Assembly: GCF_017873965.1 (NCBI RefSeq)
Contig: NZ_JAGGKT010000003.1
Location: 221,040-285,039 of the forward strand
Source of the DNA: Ammoniphilus resinae
GTDB lineage: Bacteria; Bacillota; Bacilli; Aneurinibacillales; RAOX-1
DNA: 64,000 nt
Direction: 5' to 3'
The notes under the pieces: model-generated
Database searches by the model: none
The model's input: the letters and a program-made list of their open reading frames with translations, nothing else
What the model was told of the DNA's origin: nothing
Translations under genes and position numbers: made by a program
Part shown: positions 1 to 8,075 of the stretch, piece after piece
Layout: each line of letters starts with the position of its first letter
How positions within the stretch are numbered: position 1 is the first letter of the stretch

Positions 1-5
1 CAAAA

Positions 6-38
6 GGCAGTTTACTATTAAACTGCCCTTCCTTTTTT
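6..38 (+). terminator. Intrinsic terminator of a gene upstream of the window
   Basis: Nine-base-pair stem (GGCAGTTTA / TAAACTGCC) with a 4-nt loop followed by a T-rich tract. It ends transcription entering from the left edge; the gene it serves lies outside the window. Confidence 0.8.
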
Positions 39-115
39 CTCTTCATTTGCCATCTGTATGATATAATGATTTTACAGAAATAAACATTTTTCATACAGGT
101 GTGGAGGGGAAGTTC

Positions 116-1345
116 ATGCAGGTGGCTGTTGCTTCAAAACCGGTTACCAGGCCTACGGTTTACCGGATCTTATTTGCGATTAGTTTTGTACATTTATTAA
201 ATGATGCGATGCAATCTGTGATTCCGGCTATTTTTCCCATATTGGAAAAATCGATGAACTTGTCTTTTGTAGAGCTTGGATGGATTTATTTTACTTTAAA
301 TATGACTTCGTCTGTTATGCAGCCGGTAGTTGGATGGTATACCGATAAACGGAGTTCGCCGTACATGCTTCCACTAGGCATGACCTTGTCACTGGTAGGG
401 ATGCTAGGCTTGGCCTTCGCGAATAATCTTGCTTATGTCATTTTGTGTGTCGTTTTTATTGGGCTAGGTTCTGCAGCGTTCCACCCCGAGGGGTCCCGTG
501 TATCTTATATGGCGGCAGGAAACCGTAGAGGCTTGGCCCAATCGATTTATCAGGTTGGCGGCAACACTGGGCAATCACTAGCCCCAATCATGACAGCATT
601 GATTTTTGTTCCTTTAGGACAATTTGGCGTCATTTGGTTTACTGCAGTGGCGGGTTTGGCCGTGATCGTGTTACTGTTTGTTTCTTCTTGGTATAGCCAA
701 AGACTCGTTTATTTTCCACGAAAAACTAAAAATGTTAAGGAAAGAAAAATAGATCCAGCAAGAAAGAAACAGGTTACCACAGCCATTGTCCTTCTCGTCC
801 TTATTGTATTTGGCCGCTCTTGGTTTGCTACAGGTATTTCTAATTACTATCAATTTTATCTAATTGAACATTATGGGTTGTCGATTGAAGGCGCACAGTA
901 CTATATCTTTGCCTTTTTATTGGCGGGGGTTGCTGGAACATTCTTTGGTGGTCCATTGGCAGATCGCTTTGGCAGAAGAAATTTGATCTTGTTTTCCATG
1001 CTTGGCTCGGCACCATTGGCGCTCTTGCTTCCACACGTAGATTTGATCTGGGTATATCCAATTTTTCTAGTTATGGGATTTATTCTTTTATCTAGCTTTT
1101 CCGTTAGTGTCGTTTATGCACAGGAGTTAATGCCAGGGAATATAGGTATGGTTTCAGGACTAATCGTTGGGCTTGGCTTCGGCCTGGGTGCCATTGGATC
1201 TGTTTTTTTAGGAAAGATGGCAGATGATCTTGGTTTATATTTTACGATGGTTTTCTGTAGTTTACTGCCATTATTAGGATTCGTTACATTATTTTTACCT
1301 TCTGATCAAAAACTAAAACAGTGGCAAGCTGAGGGCCAAAATTAG
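116..1345 (+). CDS. fsr: Fosmidomycin-resistance-type MFS exporter
   Basis: Major facilitator superfamily exporter, 409 residues with about 12 hydrophobic segments. The pattern HLLNDAMQSVIPAIFP near the N-terminus, the FHPEGSRV stretch, GLAQSIYQVGGNTGQSLAP and the late VYAQELMPG-GMVSGL stretch follow the E. coli Fsr family closely along the whole length. The family exports fosmidomycin; the native substrate is unknown. The ATG at 116 was chosen over the in-frame GTG at 101 because GGAGGG (103-108) sits about 7 nt before the ATG and would overlap the GTG. A TATAAT at 62-67 may be a -10 box, without a convincing -35. It stands alone; glmS begins 56 nt downstream. Confidence 0.87.
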   Translation: MQVAVASKPVTRPTVYRILFAISFVHLLNDAMQSVIPAIFPILEKSMNLSFVELGWIYFTLNMTSSVMQPVVGWYTDKRSSPYMLPLGMTLSLVGMLGLAFANNLAYVILCVVFIGLGSAAFHPEGSRVSYMAAGNRRGLAQSIYQVGGNTGQSLAPIMTALIFVPLGQFGVIWFTAVAGLAVIVLLFVSSWYSQRLVYFPRKTKNVKERKIDPARKKQVTTAIVLLVLIVFGRSWFATGISNYYQFYLIEHYGLSIEGAQYYIFAFLLAGVAGTFFGGPLADRFGRRNLILFSMLGSAPLALLLPHVDLIWVYPIFLVMGFILLSSFSVSVVYAQELMPGNIGMVSGLIVGLGFGLGAIGSVFLGKMADDLGLYFTMVFCSLLPLLGFVTLFLPSDQKLKQWQAEGQN

Positions 1346-1401
1346 CCGTACCCGTAAGATTTGGCTATAATAGGCTTGTATATGTGAGAAGAGGTGGTAC
1401 G

Positions 1402-3240
1402 ATGAGTGGAATACTAGGCTATATGGGAAAAAGAAATGCTATCCCTATTTTATTAGAAGGCTTAGAGCAGTTGAGCTATCGAGGATATGACTCGGCGGGA
1501 ATTGCTGTTTTTTCTGAGGAGAAGGAACTGCAAATTCGAAAAGCTGTGGGAAGGATTAACCAGCTTCGCAATTTTCTGTTGCACGAGCCTGTGAAACCGG
1601 GGAACTCGGGCATTGGTCATACCAGGTGGGCGACACACGGAGTGCCATCAATCACCAACTGTCATCCTTTGACTGGATGTGGGGAACAGTTTATCGTAGC
1701 CCATAACGGAATTATTGAAAATTTTCCTCAGTTAAGAAGAACCCTCTTGCAAGAGGGTCATATTTTTTCAACGGATACTGACACCGAAGTGATCCCACAT
1801 TTACTTGAGAAGTATGATACCGGGGATTTGGAACAAACCATCCGTGAGATTCTTCCGCTGTTAAGGGGATCTTTTGCCTTGGCGATTATGTCCAAAGCCC
1901 AGCCCCAGGTGATTGTTGGGGTATCACAGGACAATCCATTGGTTGTTGGCTTTGGAAAAAGTGAATCCTTTTTAACCTCTGATATAACCGCTTTGTTACC
2001 TTATACAAGGGAAACATACCCAATAAAAAATGGTGAAATAGCGATACTAGAACCAGAAAAGGTAACCATTAAATCCACTGCTGGTGAGGTGCGGGAACCA
2101 AAGCGAACAATCGTTGAATGGAATGTGCAGGATGTCAGCCTTCAAGAATTTGAACATTACATGCTAAAAGAAATTACCGAACAGACAAAATCTGTGGAAG
2201 ATACTTTAGCGGGACGAATCTCGGAAAAGGGAATTGTTCTCCCTGAATTGGACCCACTTTTGCTGGCTGGCAGTCTAAGTAAGATTACACGGGTTCATAT
2301 CATTGCCAGCGGGACGTCTTATCATTCTGGAAGTATCGGGAAAAAAGTGATGGATCAGCTGTTAAACATCCCAGTCGAAACGTCCTATTCTTCCGAATTT
2401 CAATACGACCATCCGCCGTTAGATGAGCAGACCTTGATTATTGTTCTTAGTCAGTCGGGAGAAACGGCAGATACCTTGTCCGCATTACGAGAAGCTAAGC
2501 GTTTCCAAAGTCCGATTATTGCCATAACCAATACGCCTGGGAGTACGGTTTCCCGAAAAGCAGACAGTACGGTCTATACAAAAGCTGGTCCAGAATTGGC
2601 GGTGGCAACGACTAAGTCTTATACATGCCAAATTACCGTATTAATTATGCTAGCAATTTGGTTGGCAGAGAAGCTTGGAAGCAGGGATCTTCACCCCTTG
2701 CCAGAATTAATGACAGAATTAAAACGGCTCCCTGAATATGTAGATTCAACGCTTATTATGACACAAGACGCTATCGATCAGTTTGCCCAAGTTACTTATG
2801 ATCAGGAGCATTTATTTTTAATCGGCCGCGGTTTAGATTATGTTTTGGCACTTGAGGGAGCATTGAAACTGCAGGAAGTGGCCTATATTCACGCTGATGC
2901 TTATGCAGCGGGGGAATTAAAGCATGGGACAATGGCCTTGATTACCCCAGGCGTTCCTGTTATTGCACTAGCCACGCAAAACCAGGTAATGGATAAATTA
3001 ATTAGTAACATTAAGGAAGTAAAGGCAAGGGATGCTTTTGTGGTTGGGATTACAACCATCGGAGACGAACTGCTTTCAGAAGTCGTTGATCAGGTTTTAT
3101 ATATACCTAATTCCCATCCGTTCTTGATGCCGATTTTGGCTGCCATTCCTTTACAACTGTTGGCCTACTATTCCGGAACAGTACGGGGACATGACGTGGA
3201 TCGACCCCGTAATTTGGCAAAGAGTCTAACTGTAGAATAA
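1402..3240 (+). CDS. glmS: GlmS-type glucosamine-6-phosphate synthase paralogue with Ser in place of catalytic Cys1
   Basis: Glutamine:fructose-6-phosphate aminotransferase family, 612 residues, the usual length. The N-terminal Ntn glutaminase half shows GHTRWATHG, AHNGIIEN and STDTDTEV; the two SIS isomerase domains show SQSGETADT, KAGPELAVATTKSYT, ALEGALKLQEVAYIHA and GELKHG; the C-terminus DVDRPRNLAKSLTVE is intact. The protein starts Met-Ser-Gly-Ile instead of Met-Cys-Gly-Ile: codon 2 (1405-1407) is AGT, so the glutaminase nucleophile is Ser. Cys1-to-Ser changes abolish glutamine hydrolysis in studied homologues, so the enzyme may use free ammonia, act as an isomerase or deaminase, or have another role. 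AGAGGTGG at about 1389 sets the ATG start. There is no room for a glmS ribozyme upstream (56 nt). Confidence 0.87.
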   Translation: MSGILGYMGKRNAIPILLEGLEQLSYRGYDSAGIAVFSEEKELQIRKAVGRINQLRNFLLHEPVKPGNSGIGHTRWATHGVPSITNCHPLTGCGEQFIVAHNGIIENFPQLRRTLLQEGHIFSTDTDTEVIPHLLEKYDTGDLEQTIREILPLLRGSFALAIMSKAQPQVIVGVSQDNPLVVGFGKSESFLTSDITALLPYTRETYPIKNGEIAILEPEKVTIKSTAGEVREPKRTIVEWNVQDVSLQEFEHYMLKEITEQTKSVEDTLAGRISEKGIVLPELDPLLLAGSLSKITRVHIIASGTSYHSGSIGKKVMDQLLNIPVETSYSSEFQYDHPPLDEQTLIIVLSQSGETADTLSALREAKRFQSPIIAITNTPGSTVSRKADSTVYTKAGPELAVATTKSYTCQITVLIMLAIWLAEKLGSRDLHPLPELMTELKRLPEYVDSTLIMTQDAIDQFAQVTYDQEHLFLIGRGLDYVLALEGALKLQEVAYIHADAYAAGELKHGTMALITPGVPVIALATQNQVMDKLISNIKEVKARDAFVVGITTIGDELLSEVVDQVLYIPNSHPFLMPILAAIPLQLLAYYSGTVRGHDVDRPRNLAKSLTVE

Positions 3241-3284
3241 GGGCTTAAGTGTTACAAACTGCCTATTGTTCCAAATTGTTTGGA

Positions 3285-3313
3285 TTGAGACCTTTCGGAG
3301 TGCCCTATATAAT
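3285..3313 (+). promoter_or_regulatory. Sigma-A type promoter of sleB-like gene
   Basis: TTGAGA at 3285-3290, a 17-nt spacer and TATAAT at 3308-3313. The predicted start near 3320 leaves only a very short leader before the ribosome binding site. A housekeeping promoter is unexpected for a forespore sleB gene. Confidence 0.7.
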
Positions 3314-3339
3314 GGCATACAGAAAGGGGAATGACAAAG

Positions 3340-3990
3340 ATGAAAAAACTTTACTTTTTCATATTAGCCATGACCGTTTTCGGTGCCATGATGGTCACTA
3401 CAGGAAACCACACCTATGCAGCATCATCAACCATCCAGATGGGGAACAATAATGGCGATGTTTGGGATTTGCAATATCGTTTGAAAGTTCTTGGATATTA
3501 TGATAGTACCGTTGATGGAGTTTACGGATGGCAGACCTGGCAAGCAGTTCGAAACTTCCAATCAGATTATGGAATAAAGATTGATGGCACTGTTGGTGCG
3601 CAAACGATGAATGTATTAAAAAAAGTATCTGTTAACCAAAATGAACTAGATATGTTAGCCCGGATGATACACGCGGAAGCGCGTGGAGAATTATACACCG
3701 GACAAGTGGCAGTAGGTGCTGTTATTATGAATCGTTTGAAATCACCACTGTTCCCGAATACCATGCAAGACGTTCTTTTCCAACGATTTGCCTTCAGTGC
3801 GATTGATGATGGGCAATATTGGAATAATGCTCCAAATGCAACTGCCTATCGGGCGGCTATGGATGCAGTAAGAGGATGGGACCCTACGAATGGGGCATTG
3901 TATTATTTTAACCCGAAGACAGCAACTTCCAGTTGGATATGGACCAGGCCACAACTAGTTTCCATTGGAAACCACACTTTTATGAAATAG
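3340..3990 (+). CDS. sleB: SleB-like cell-wall / spore cortex hydrolase
   Basis: Secreted peptidoglycan hydrolase of 216 residues: signal peptide ending near ANHTYA-type residues (about 25), a PG_binding_1 domain (about residues 32-90; DLQYRLKVLGYYDSTVDGVYG) and a Hydrolase_2 (SleB/CwlJ) domain from about 100 on (MLARMIHAEARGE, VGAVIMNRL, ALYYFNP). The glutamate in HAEARGE is the presumed catalytic acid of the family. SleB cleaves cortex muramic-delta-lactam peptidoglycan during germination. No ypeB follows, unlike the usual sleB-ypeB pair, and the promoter looks sigma-A-like, so a vegetative wall hydrolase is possible. ATG 3340 was preferred to ATG 3331 because AAGGGG (3324-3329) lies 1 nt from the latter. 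Confidence 0.83.
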   Translation: MKKLYFFILAMTVFGAMMVTTGNHTYAASSTIQMGNNNGDVWDLQYRLKVLGYYDSTVDGVYGWQTWQAVRNFQSDYGIKIDGTVGAQTMNVLKKVSVNQNELDMLARMIHAEARGELYTGQVAVGAVIMNRLKSPLFPNTMQDVLFQRFAFSAIDDGQYWNNAPNATAYRAAMDAVRGWDPTNGALYYFNPKTATSSWIWTRPQLVSIGNHTFMK

Positions 3991-3999
3991 AACAGCAAG

Positions 4000-4032
4000 G
4001 AGGGTGTCCCAATAGTGGTCGCCCTCTTTTTT
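4000..4032 (+). terminator. Intrinsic terminator after sleB
   Basis: Stem GAGGGTG / CGCCCTC (one G-T pair) followed by TTTTTT at 4027-4032. Confidence 0.8.
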
Positions 4033-4179
4033 ACGTTTTGGAAAGTTGAGCTCGTTTAAATACCATCTGTTGAAGTAGACTAGGAGATGTGTTGTAAGAA
4101 GGAGAAGGAATTAAATCAACTTTTATAGTATAATTGGCCTGGATTCTGCTTATTGCTGAGAAAGGGGTAAATTATAGAA

Positions 4180-4839
4180 ATGGATTCTGGACGTAGGCGC
4201 ATTCTCATTATGACTGCCGTTTCAGAGGAAAGAGAGGCAGTTCTTCGAGGCATAAATGGGAAGCAGAATATTGATGTCATCCTTACGGGGGTCGGCCCCG
4301 TCAAAGCAGCAGCAAGTACGGCAAGGATCTTAGCGAAAAAAGATTACGATCTGGTGGTTTCCGCCGGAATTGCTGGAGGATTTAAGGAGATGGCTGAGAT
4401 TGGTTCCCTGGTCGTCGCCAACAAGATCGTTTCTGCAGACTTGGGTGCCGAGGGTCCGGAAGGGTTCTTAAGTTTAGACCAGCTAGGATTTGGGGCTTCT
4501 ACTACTGTTCCATGTGAAATGGAGCAGGTTGATCAATTGAGTCAAGTGTTAACAGCAGCTGGTCTTTCTGTTCATATCGGCCCTATCGTAACAGTTTCTA
4601 CTGTTACAGGGTCAGATCTGACGGCAAAAGAAATGGTAGAACGTGTTCCAGGGGCTGTTGCTGAAGCAATGGAAGGATACGGCGTAGCGGTCGCTGCGAA
4701 GGAATATGGATTACCAGTGATGGAAGTGCGGGCGATCAGTAATTTGGTGGGTCCACGAGACCGATCTGCTTGGCGGATCAAAGAAGCGTTGACCGCGCTT
4801 GAAGTTGCAAGCCAAGTATTAGCGGAGGTGTTTTCATGA
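4180..4839 (+). CDS. mqnB: Futalosine hydrolase
   Basis: Nucleoside-phosphorylase-fold enzyme of 219 residues that removes the base from futalosine (EC 3.2.2.26) in the futalosine route to menaquinone. Visible features are the N-terminal strand ILIMTAVSEEREAV, the glycine-rich VVSAGIAGGF, the acidic EAMEGYGVA segment near residue 165 that contacts the ribose in this superfamily, and AISNLVGPRDRSAW. The adjacent mqnD makes the assignment firm. Its stop overlaps the mqnD start (ATGA), so the two are translationally coupled. An AAAGGGG element lies about 12 nt upstream, and a TATAAT at 4129-4134 may be a -10 box. The other steps of the pathway must be encoded elsewhere. Confidence 0.9.
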   Translation: MDSGRRRILIMTAVSEEREAVLRGINGKQNIDVILTGVGPVKAAASTARILAKKDYDLVVSAGIAGGFKEMAEIGSLVVANKIVSADLGAEGPEGFLSLDQLGFGASTTVPCEMEQVDQLSQVLTAAGLSVHIGPIVTVSTVTGSDLTAKEMVERVPGAVAEAMEGYGVAVAAKEYGLPVMEVRAISNLVGPRDRSAWRIKEALTALEVASQVLAEVFS

Positions 4840-5672
4840 GTAAGATGAGTATTGCCTTTTCACCCTGTCCTAATGATACGTTTGTTTTTCACGCTTGGGC
4901 GCATGGACTGATTCCAGATGCTCCGGCACTTGATGTAACCTATGCCGATATAGATATTACCAATTACCTTGCAACCCAATCAGACAGTATGGATATTCTT
5001 AAAATATCTTATGCTGCGCTGCCATGGGTGCTGTCCGAATATGCCCTGCTTCCGTGCGGGGGAGCTCTCGGAAGAGGATGTGGTCCGCTACTTCTGACAA
5101 AGGGTGAGACAGACCCCCGGGAATTGTCTAAACTACGGGTAGCCATTCCAAGTGAGCGGTCAACTGCTTATCTTCTATTCAGACTTTGGGCGGCCCAGAA
5201 GGTTCCTGGAGGTGTAGGGGAAATTGTTATATTGCCTTTTGATCACATTATGCCAGCGGTTCGGGATGGACAAGTTGATGCTGGACTAGTGATTCATGAA
5301 GCGCGATTTACATATCCCTCTTATGGATTATCCCTTCTGGCAGACATGGGGGAATGGTGGGAAGAGGATACGAACTTACCCATCCCGCTCGGGGCGATTA
5401 TTGCTCGCCGTTCCTTGGATTTGGACGCGATCGCCAGCTGGATCCGTTCCTCAGTGGAGTACGCCTGGGCAACCCCGGAAGTATCAAGAGAATACGTTAT
5501 GAGTCATGCCCAGGAATTGTCACCGGAAGTAGCACAGGCACATATCAACCTTTATGTAAATGAGTTTACTGCAGATCTTGGCGAAAAAGGGTATGCCGCG
5601 ATTAAGGCATTACTTGGTCGTTCGGCGGAGGAAGGTCTTGTGCCAAAGTTCGATTTGTCCTTGCTGCGTTAA
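4836..5672 (+). CDS. mqnD: 1,4-dihydroxy-6-naphthoate synthase
   Basis: MqnD, 278 residues, converts cyclic dehypoxanthinyl futalosine to 1,4-dihydroxy-6-naphthoate (EC 4.1.99.29), a late dedicated step of the alternative menaquinone pathway. It has the periplasmic-binding-protein-like fold of the MqnA/MqnD family. The signature SPCPNDTFVFHAW (residues 9-21) and the VIHEARFTY stretch with His154, matching the catalytic histidine described for MqnD, separate it from MqnA. It overlaps mqnB by 4 nt. A strong terminator follows, so mqnB-mqnD form a two-gene unit. Confidence 0.92.
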   Translation: MSKMSIAFSPCPNDTFVFHAWAHGLIPDAPALDVTYADIDITNYLATQSDSMDILKISYAALPWVLSEYALLPCGGALGRGCGPLLLTKGETDPRELSKLRVAIPSERSTAYLLFRLWAAQKVPGGVGEIVILPFDHIMPAVRDGQVDAGLVIHEARFTYPSYGLSLLADMGEWWEEDTNLPIPLGAIIARRSLDLDAIASWIRSSVEYAWATPEVSREYVMSHAQELSPEVAQAHINLYVNEFTADLGEKGYAAIKALLGRSAEEGLVPKFDLSLLR

Positions 5673-5724
5673 CGGAAATATTTTCTGTTAACGTATTAAA
5701 GCTGATATTCGATGATCTAGGGCT

Positions 5725-5756
5725 AATAGCGGAAGTTTTTTCCGCTATTTTTTTTT
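5725..5756 (+). terminator. Intrinsic terminator of mqnB-mqnD
   Basis: Stem AATAGCGGA / TCCGCTATT with a 7-nt loop and a long T tract. Confidence 0.9.
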
Positions 5757-5870
5757 ATGGTTAAATTTCCTATTGTAATGTGAAAAAATTTACAATAAGT
5801 CCACTCAGGGAAAGCCCTAAAAAATCCTCGGAAATAAAGGGTTTTGCTAATTAGATGGTAAAAAAAATCA

Positions 5871-5900
5871 TTGACACAAAGCCGCCACATTCATTATTAT
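5871..5900 (+). promoter_or_regulatory. Sigma-A promoter of acsA
   Basis: TTGACA at 5871-5876, an 18-nt spacer and TATTAT at 5895-5900 (TTATTA at 5894 with a 17-nt spacer is an alternative). The start would be near 5907, so the leader to acsA is about 265 nt. Nothing else in the 5757-6174 gap looks like a gene. Confidence 0.7.
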
Positions 5901-5905
5901 TAAAT

Positions 5906-5919
5906 TGTAACCGTTTACA
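5906..5919 (+). promoter_or_regulatory. Catabolite-response element (cre) for CcpA
   Basis: TGTAACCGTTTACA is a perfect match to the cre consensus TGWNANCGNTNWCA. It covers the predicted start point of acsA, a placement typical of CcpA repression. Carbon catabolite repression of acsA by CcpA is established in Bacillus subtilis. Confidence 0.82.
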
Positions 5920-5939
5920 GATCAATTAAATTCGACCGT

Positions 5940-5960
5940 TTGTATGAATGTTTCATACAA
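5940..5960. promoter_or_regulatory. Palindromic operator candidate in the acsA leader
   Basis: Perfect 9-bp inverted repeat (TTGTATGAA / TTCATACAA) around a 3-nt centre, about 35 nt downstream of the predicted acsA start. Size and symmetry fit a homodimeric repressor site. The regulator is unknown; it does not match the FadR site sequence I know from Bacillus. Confidence 0.5.
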
Positions 5961-6174
5961 TATATGTTGTTATCTTATCGTTTATCGTTTTTATTCTGAT
6001 TATTAAATTTAATTTATCCATTATGTATTTTATTCTATAAAAAAGTTTGTGTAACAAGTGTAGAAGATAGCCGGGGACTTTTTGTACCAGCCACTGTTCT
6101 CTGTATTGACTAAAAAAACTCGGGGTGGAATCTATAAGGTCCCCCCAAGTCCAACTACAAAGGAGGCTATTACC

Positions 6175-7902
6175 ATGAACCAAATGCTAAGCAATGTTCG
6201 AATTCCTGCTACAACAGGCCAATTTAACCTCAGAAATTATGAAGAGACCTATCAAAGTTTTGCTTGGAAAGATGTGGAGAAGGAATTTACCTGGCATCGC
6301 ACGGGAAAAGTGAATGCTGCTTACGAAGCAATTGATCGTCATTGTGAGTTGGGAAGAGCGGAAAAAATAGCTTTACATTATTATGATAGCAGGCGGGAAG
6401 AATCCTATTCATTTCTGGATTTAAAGCGATTGTCCAATCGATTTGCGAACATACTAACTGATCTTGGGATTGTGAAAGGGGATCGTGTATTTATTTTCAT
6501 GCCAAGATCACCAGAGTTATATGCCAGCTTCTTGGGAATTGTCAAGGTTGGAGCGATTATTGGTCCGTTGTTTGAAGCCTTTATGGAAGGGGCAGTAAGG
6601 GATCGTCTAGCGGACAGCGAGGCGGTAGCCATTGTTACAACCCCTGATTTGGCTAAGCGTATTCCGACAAAGGAATTGTCACATCTAAAGCATGTAATTG
6701 TATTTGGGGATGAATCTCAATTGGAAGACAATCAGTTACATTTTCAATCTCTTATGGATCATGCATCTGAGGAATTTGAACCAGTATGGGTGGACCGTGA
6801 AGACGGCATGTTGCTTCACTATACTTCTGGATCTACAGGAAAACCAAAGGGTGTTCTACATGTCCACAACGCAATGATCCAGCATTATCAAACGGCAAAA
6901 TGGGTATTGGACTTGCAGGAAAATGATGTCTACTGGTGCACAGCTGATCCGGGGTGGGTGACTGGTACTTCTTATGGAATCTTTGGTCCTTGGCTCCATG
7001 GGGTAACGAATGTGATACGCGGTGGACGTTTTACACCAGATGATTGGTATTCTACACTTGAAAAATATAACGTTACTGTCTGGTACAGTGCTCCAACAGC
7101 TTTCCGCATGTTAATGGGGGCCGGGGATGAAATCGTAAAAAAATATAATTTGAGTTCCTTACGTCATGTTCTTAGTGTAGGAGAGCCGTTAAATCCGGAA
7201 GTGGTTCTTTGGGGGATGAAGGTATTCGAACACAGAATTCATGATACTTGGTGGATGACCGAAACGGGTGCACAGTTAATCTGTAATTACCCTTCGATGG
7301 ATATCAAACCAGGCTCAATGGGAAAACCAATTCCTGGCGTTGTTGCAGCAATTATAGATGACGAAGGAAATATTCTTCCACCGAACCGGATGGGGAATTT
7401 AGCGATTAAGGTAGACTGGCCTTCGATGATGAGGAAAATTTGGAAGAACCCTGCAAAATACGATGAATATTTCAGATTGGATGGATGGTATACATCAGGA
7501 GATTCCGCATTCATGGACGAAGAAGGGTACTTTTGGTTCCAAGGGCGTGTTGATGATGTCATCAATACATCTGGAGAAAGAGTGGGCCCCTTTGAAGTAG
7601 AAAGTAAGCTAGTTGAACATCCTGCTGTCGCTGAAGCGGGGGTTATTGGCAAACCCGATCCGCTGCGTGGGGAAATTATTAAGGCATTTATTTCGTTAAG
7701 AGAAGGGTACCAGGTATCAGACGAATTGTTGAATGATATCAAGCAATTTGTAAAAAAAGGATTGTCAGCCCATGCAGCACCTCGTGAAATTGAAGTAAAA
7801 GATAAGTTGCCGAAAACGAGAAGCGGGAAAATTATGAGACGAGTGTTGAAAGCATGGGAATTAGGATTGCCAACAGGGGATCTATCCACAATGGAAGACT
7901 AA
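6175..7902 (+). CDS. acsA: Acetyl-CoA synthetase
   Basis: AMP-forming acetate:CoA ligase (EC 6.2.1.1), 575 residues, close to the 572 of B. subtilis AcsA. ANL-superfamily motifs are present: the P-loop-like YTSGSTGKPKGV (about residue 220), the ATP motif WWMTETGAQ, YTSGDSAFMDEEGYFWF, and the C-terminal PKTRSGKIMRRVLKAW whose GK lysine is the catalytic and acetylation site. The enzyme lets the cell use acetate. AAAGGAGG eight nt before ATG 6175 sets the start; an in-frame ATG at 6082 lacks a ribosome site. The acuABC cluster that flanks acsA in B. subtilis is absent. The gene is monocistronic. Confidence 0.95.
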   Translation: MNQMLSNVRIPATTGQFNLRNYEETYQSFAWKDVEKEFTWHRTGKVNAAYEAIDRHCELGRAEKIALHYYDSRREESYSFLDLKRLSNRFANILTDLGIVKGDRVFIFMPRSPELYASFLGIVKVGAIIGPLFEAFMEGAVRDRLADSEAVAIVTTPDLAKRIPTKELSHLKHVIVFGDESQLEDNQLHFQSLMDHASEEFEPVWVDREDGMLLHYTSGSTGKPKGVLHVHNAMIQHYQTAKWVLDLQENDVYWCTADPGWVTGTSYGIFGPWLHGVTNVIRGGRFTPDDWYSTLEKYNVTVWYSAPTAFRMLMGAGDEIVKKYNLSSLRHVLSVGEPLNPEVVLWGMKVFEHRIHDTWWMTETGAQLICNYPSMDIKPGSMGKPIPGVVAAIIDDEGNILPPNRMGNLAIKVDWPSMMRKIWKNPAKYDEYFRLDGWYTSGDSAFMDEEGYFWFQGRVDDVINTSGERVGPFEVESKLVEHPAVAEAGVIGKPDPLRGEIIKAFISLREGYQVSDELLNDIKQFVKKGLSAHAAPREIEVKDKLPKTRSGKIMRRVLKAWELGLPTGDLSTMED

Positions 7903-7907
7903 GATGC

Positions 7908-7941
7908 AAAGGGGAGAGCGAATTGCTTATCCCCTTTTTTT
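7908..7941 (+). terminator. Intrinsic terminator of acsA
   Basis: Stem AAAGGGGA / TCCCCTTT followed by a T tract. Confidence 0.85.
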
Positions 7942-8075
7942 GGTATTTAAGTTTCCATTCTCCAACTTAATTGACTGTTGATTAAAAGGTTTAGTCTATG
8001 AAAAAACGTTTCTCTAGACCCACATGACCCTTGATTGATACAATAATGTTCATTGTAGGGGAAGGGGTGATTCTT

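Noticed and set aside
1346..1401. glmS ribozyme upstream of glmS
   Set aside because: Only 56 nt are available and no ribozyme core is seen.
4836..5672. MqnA rather than MqnD
   Set aside because: SPCPNDTFVF near the start and the VIHE histidine are MqnD features.
7287..7889. 200-codon frame antisense to acsA
   Set aside because: Shadow of the acsA coding frame; no ribosome site.
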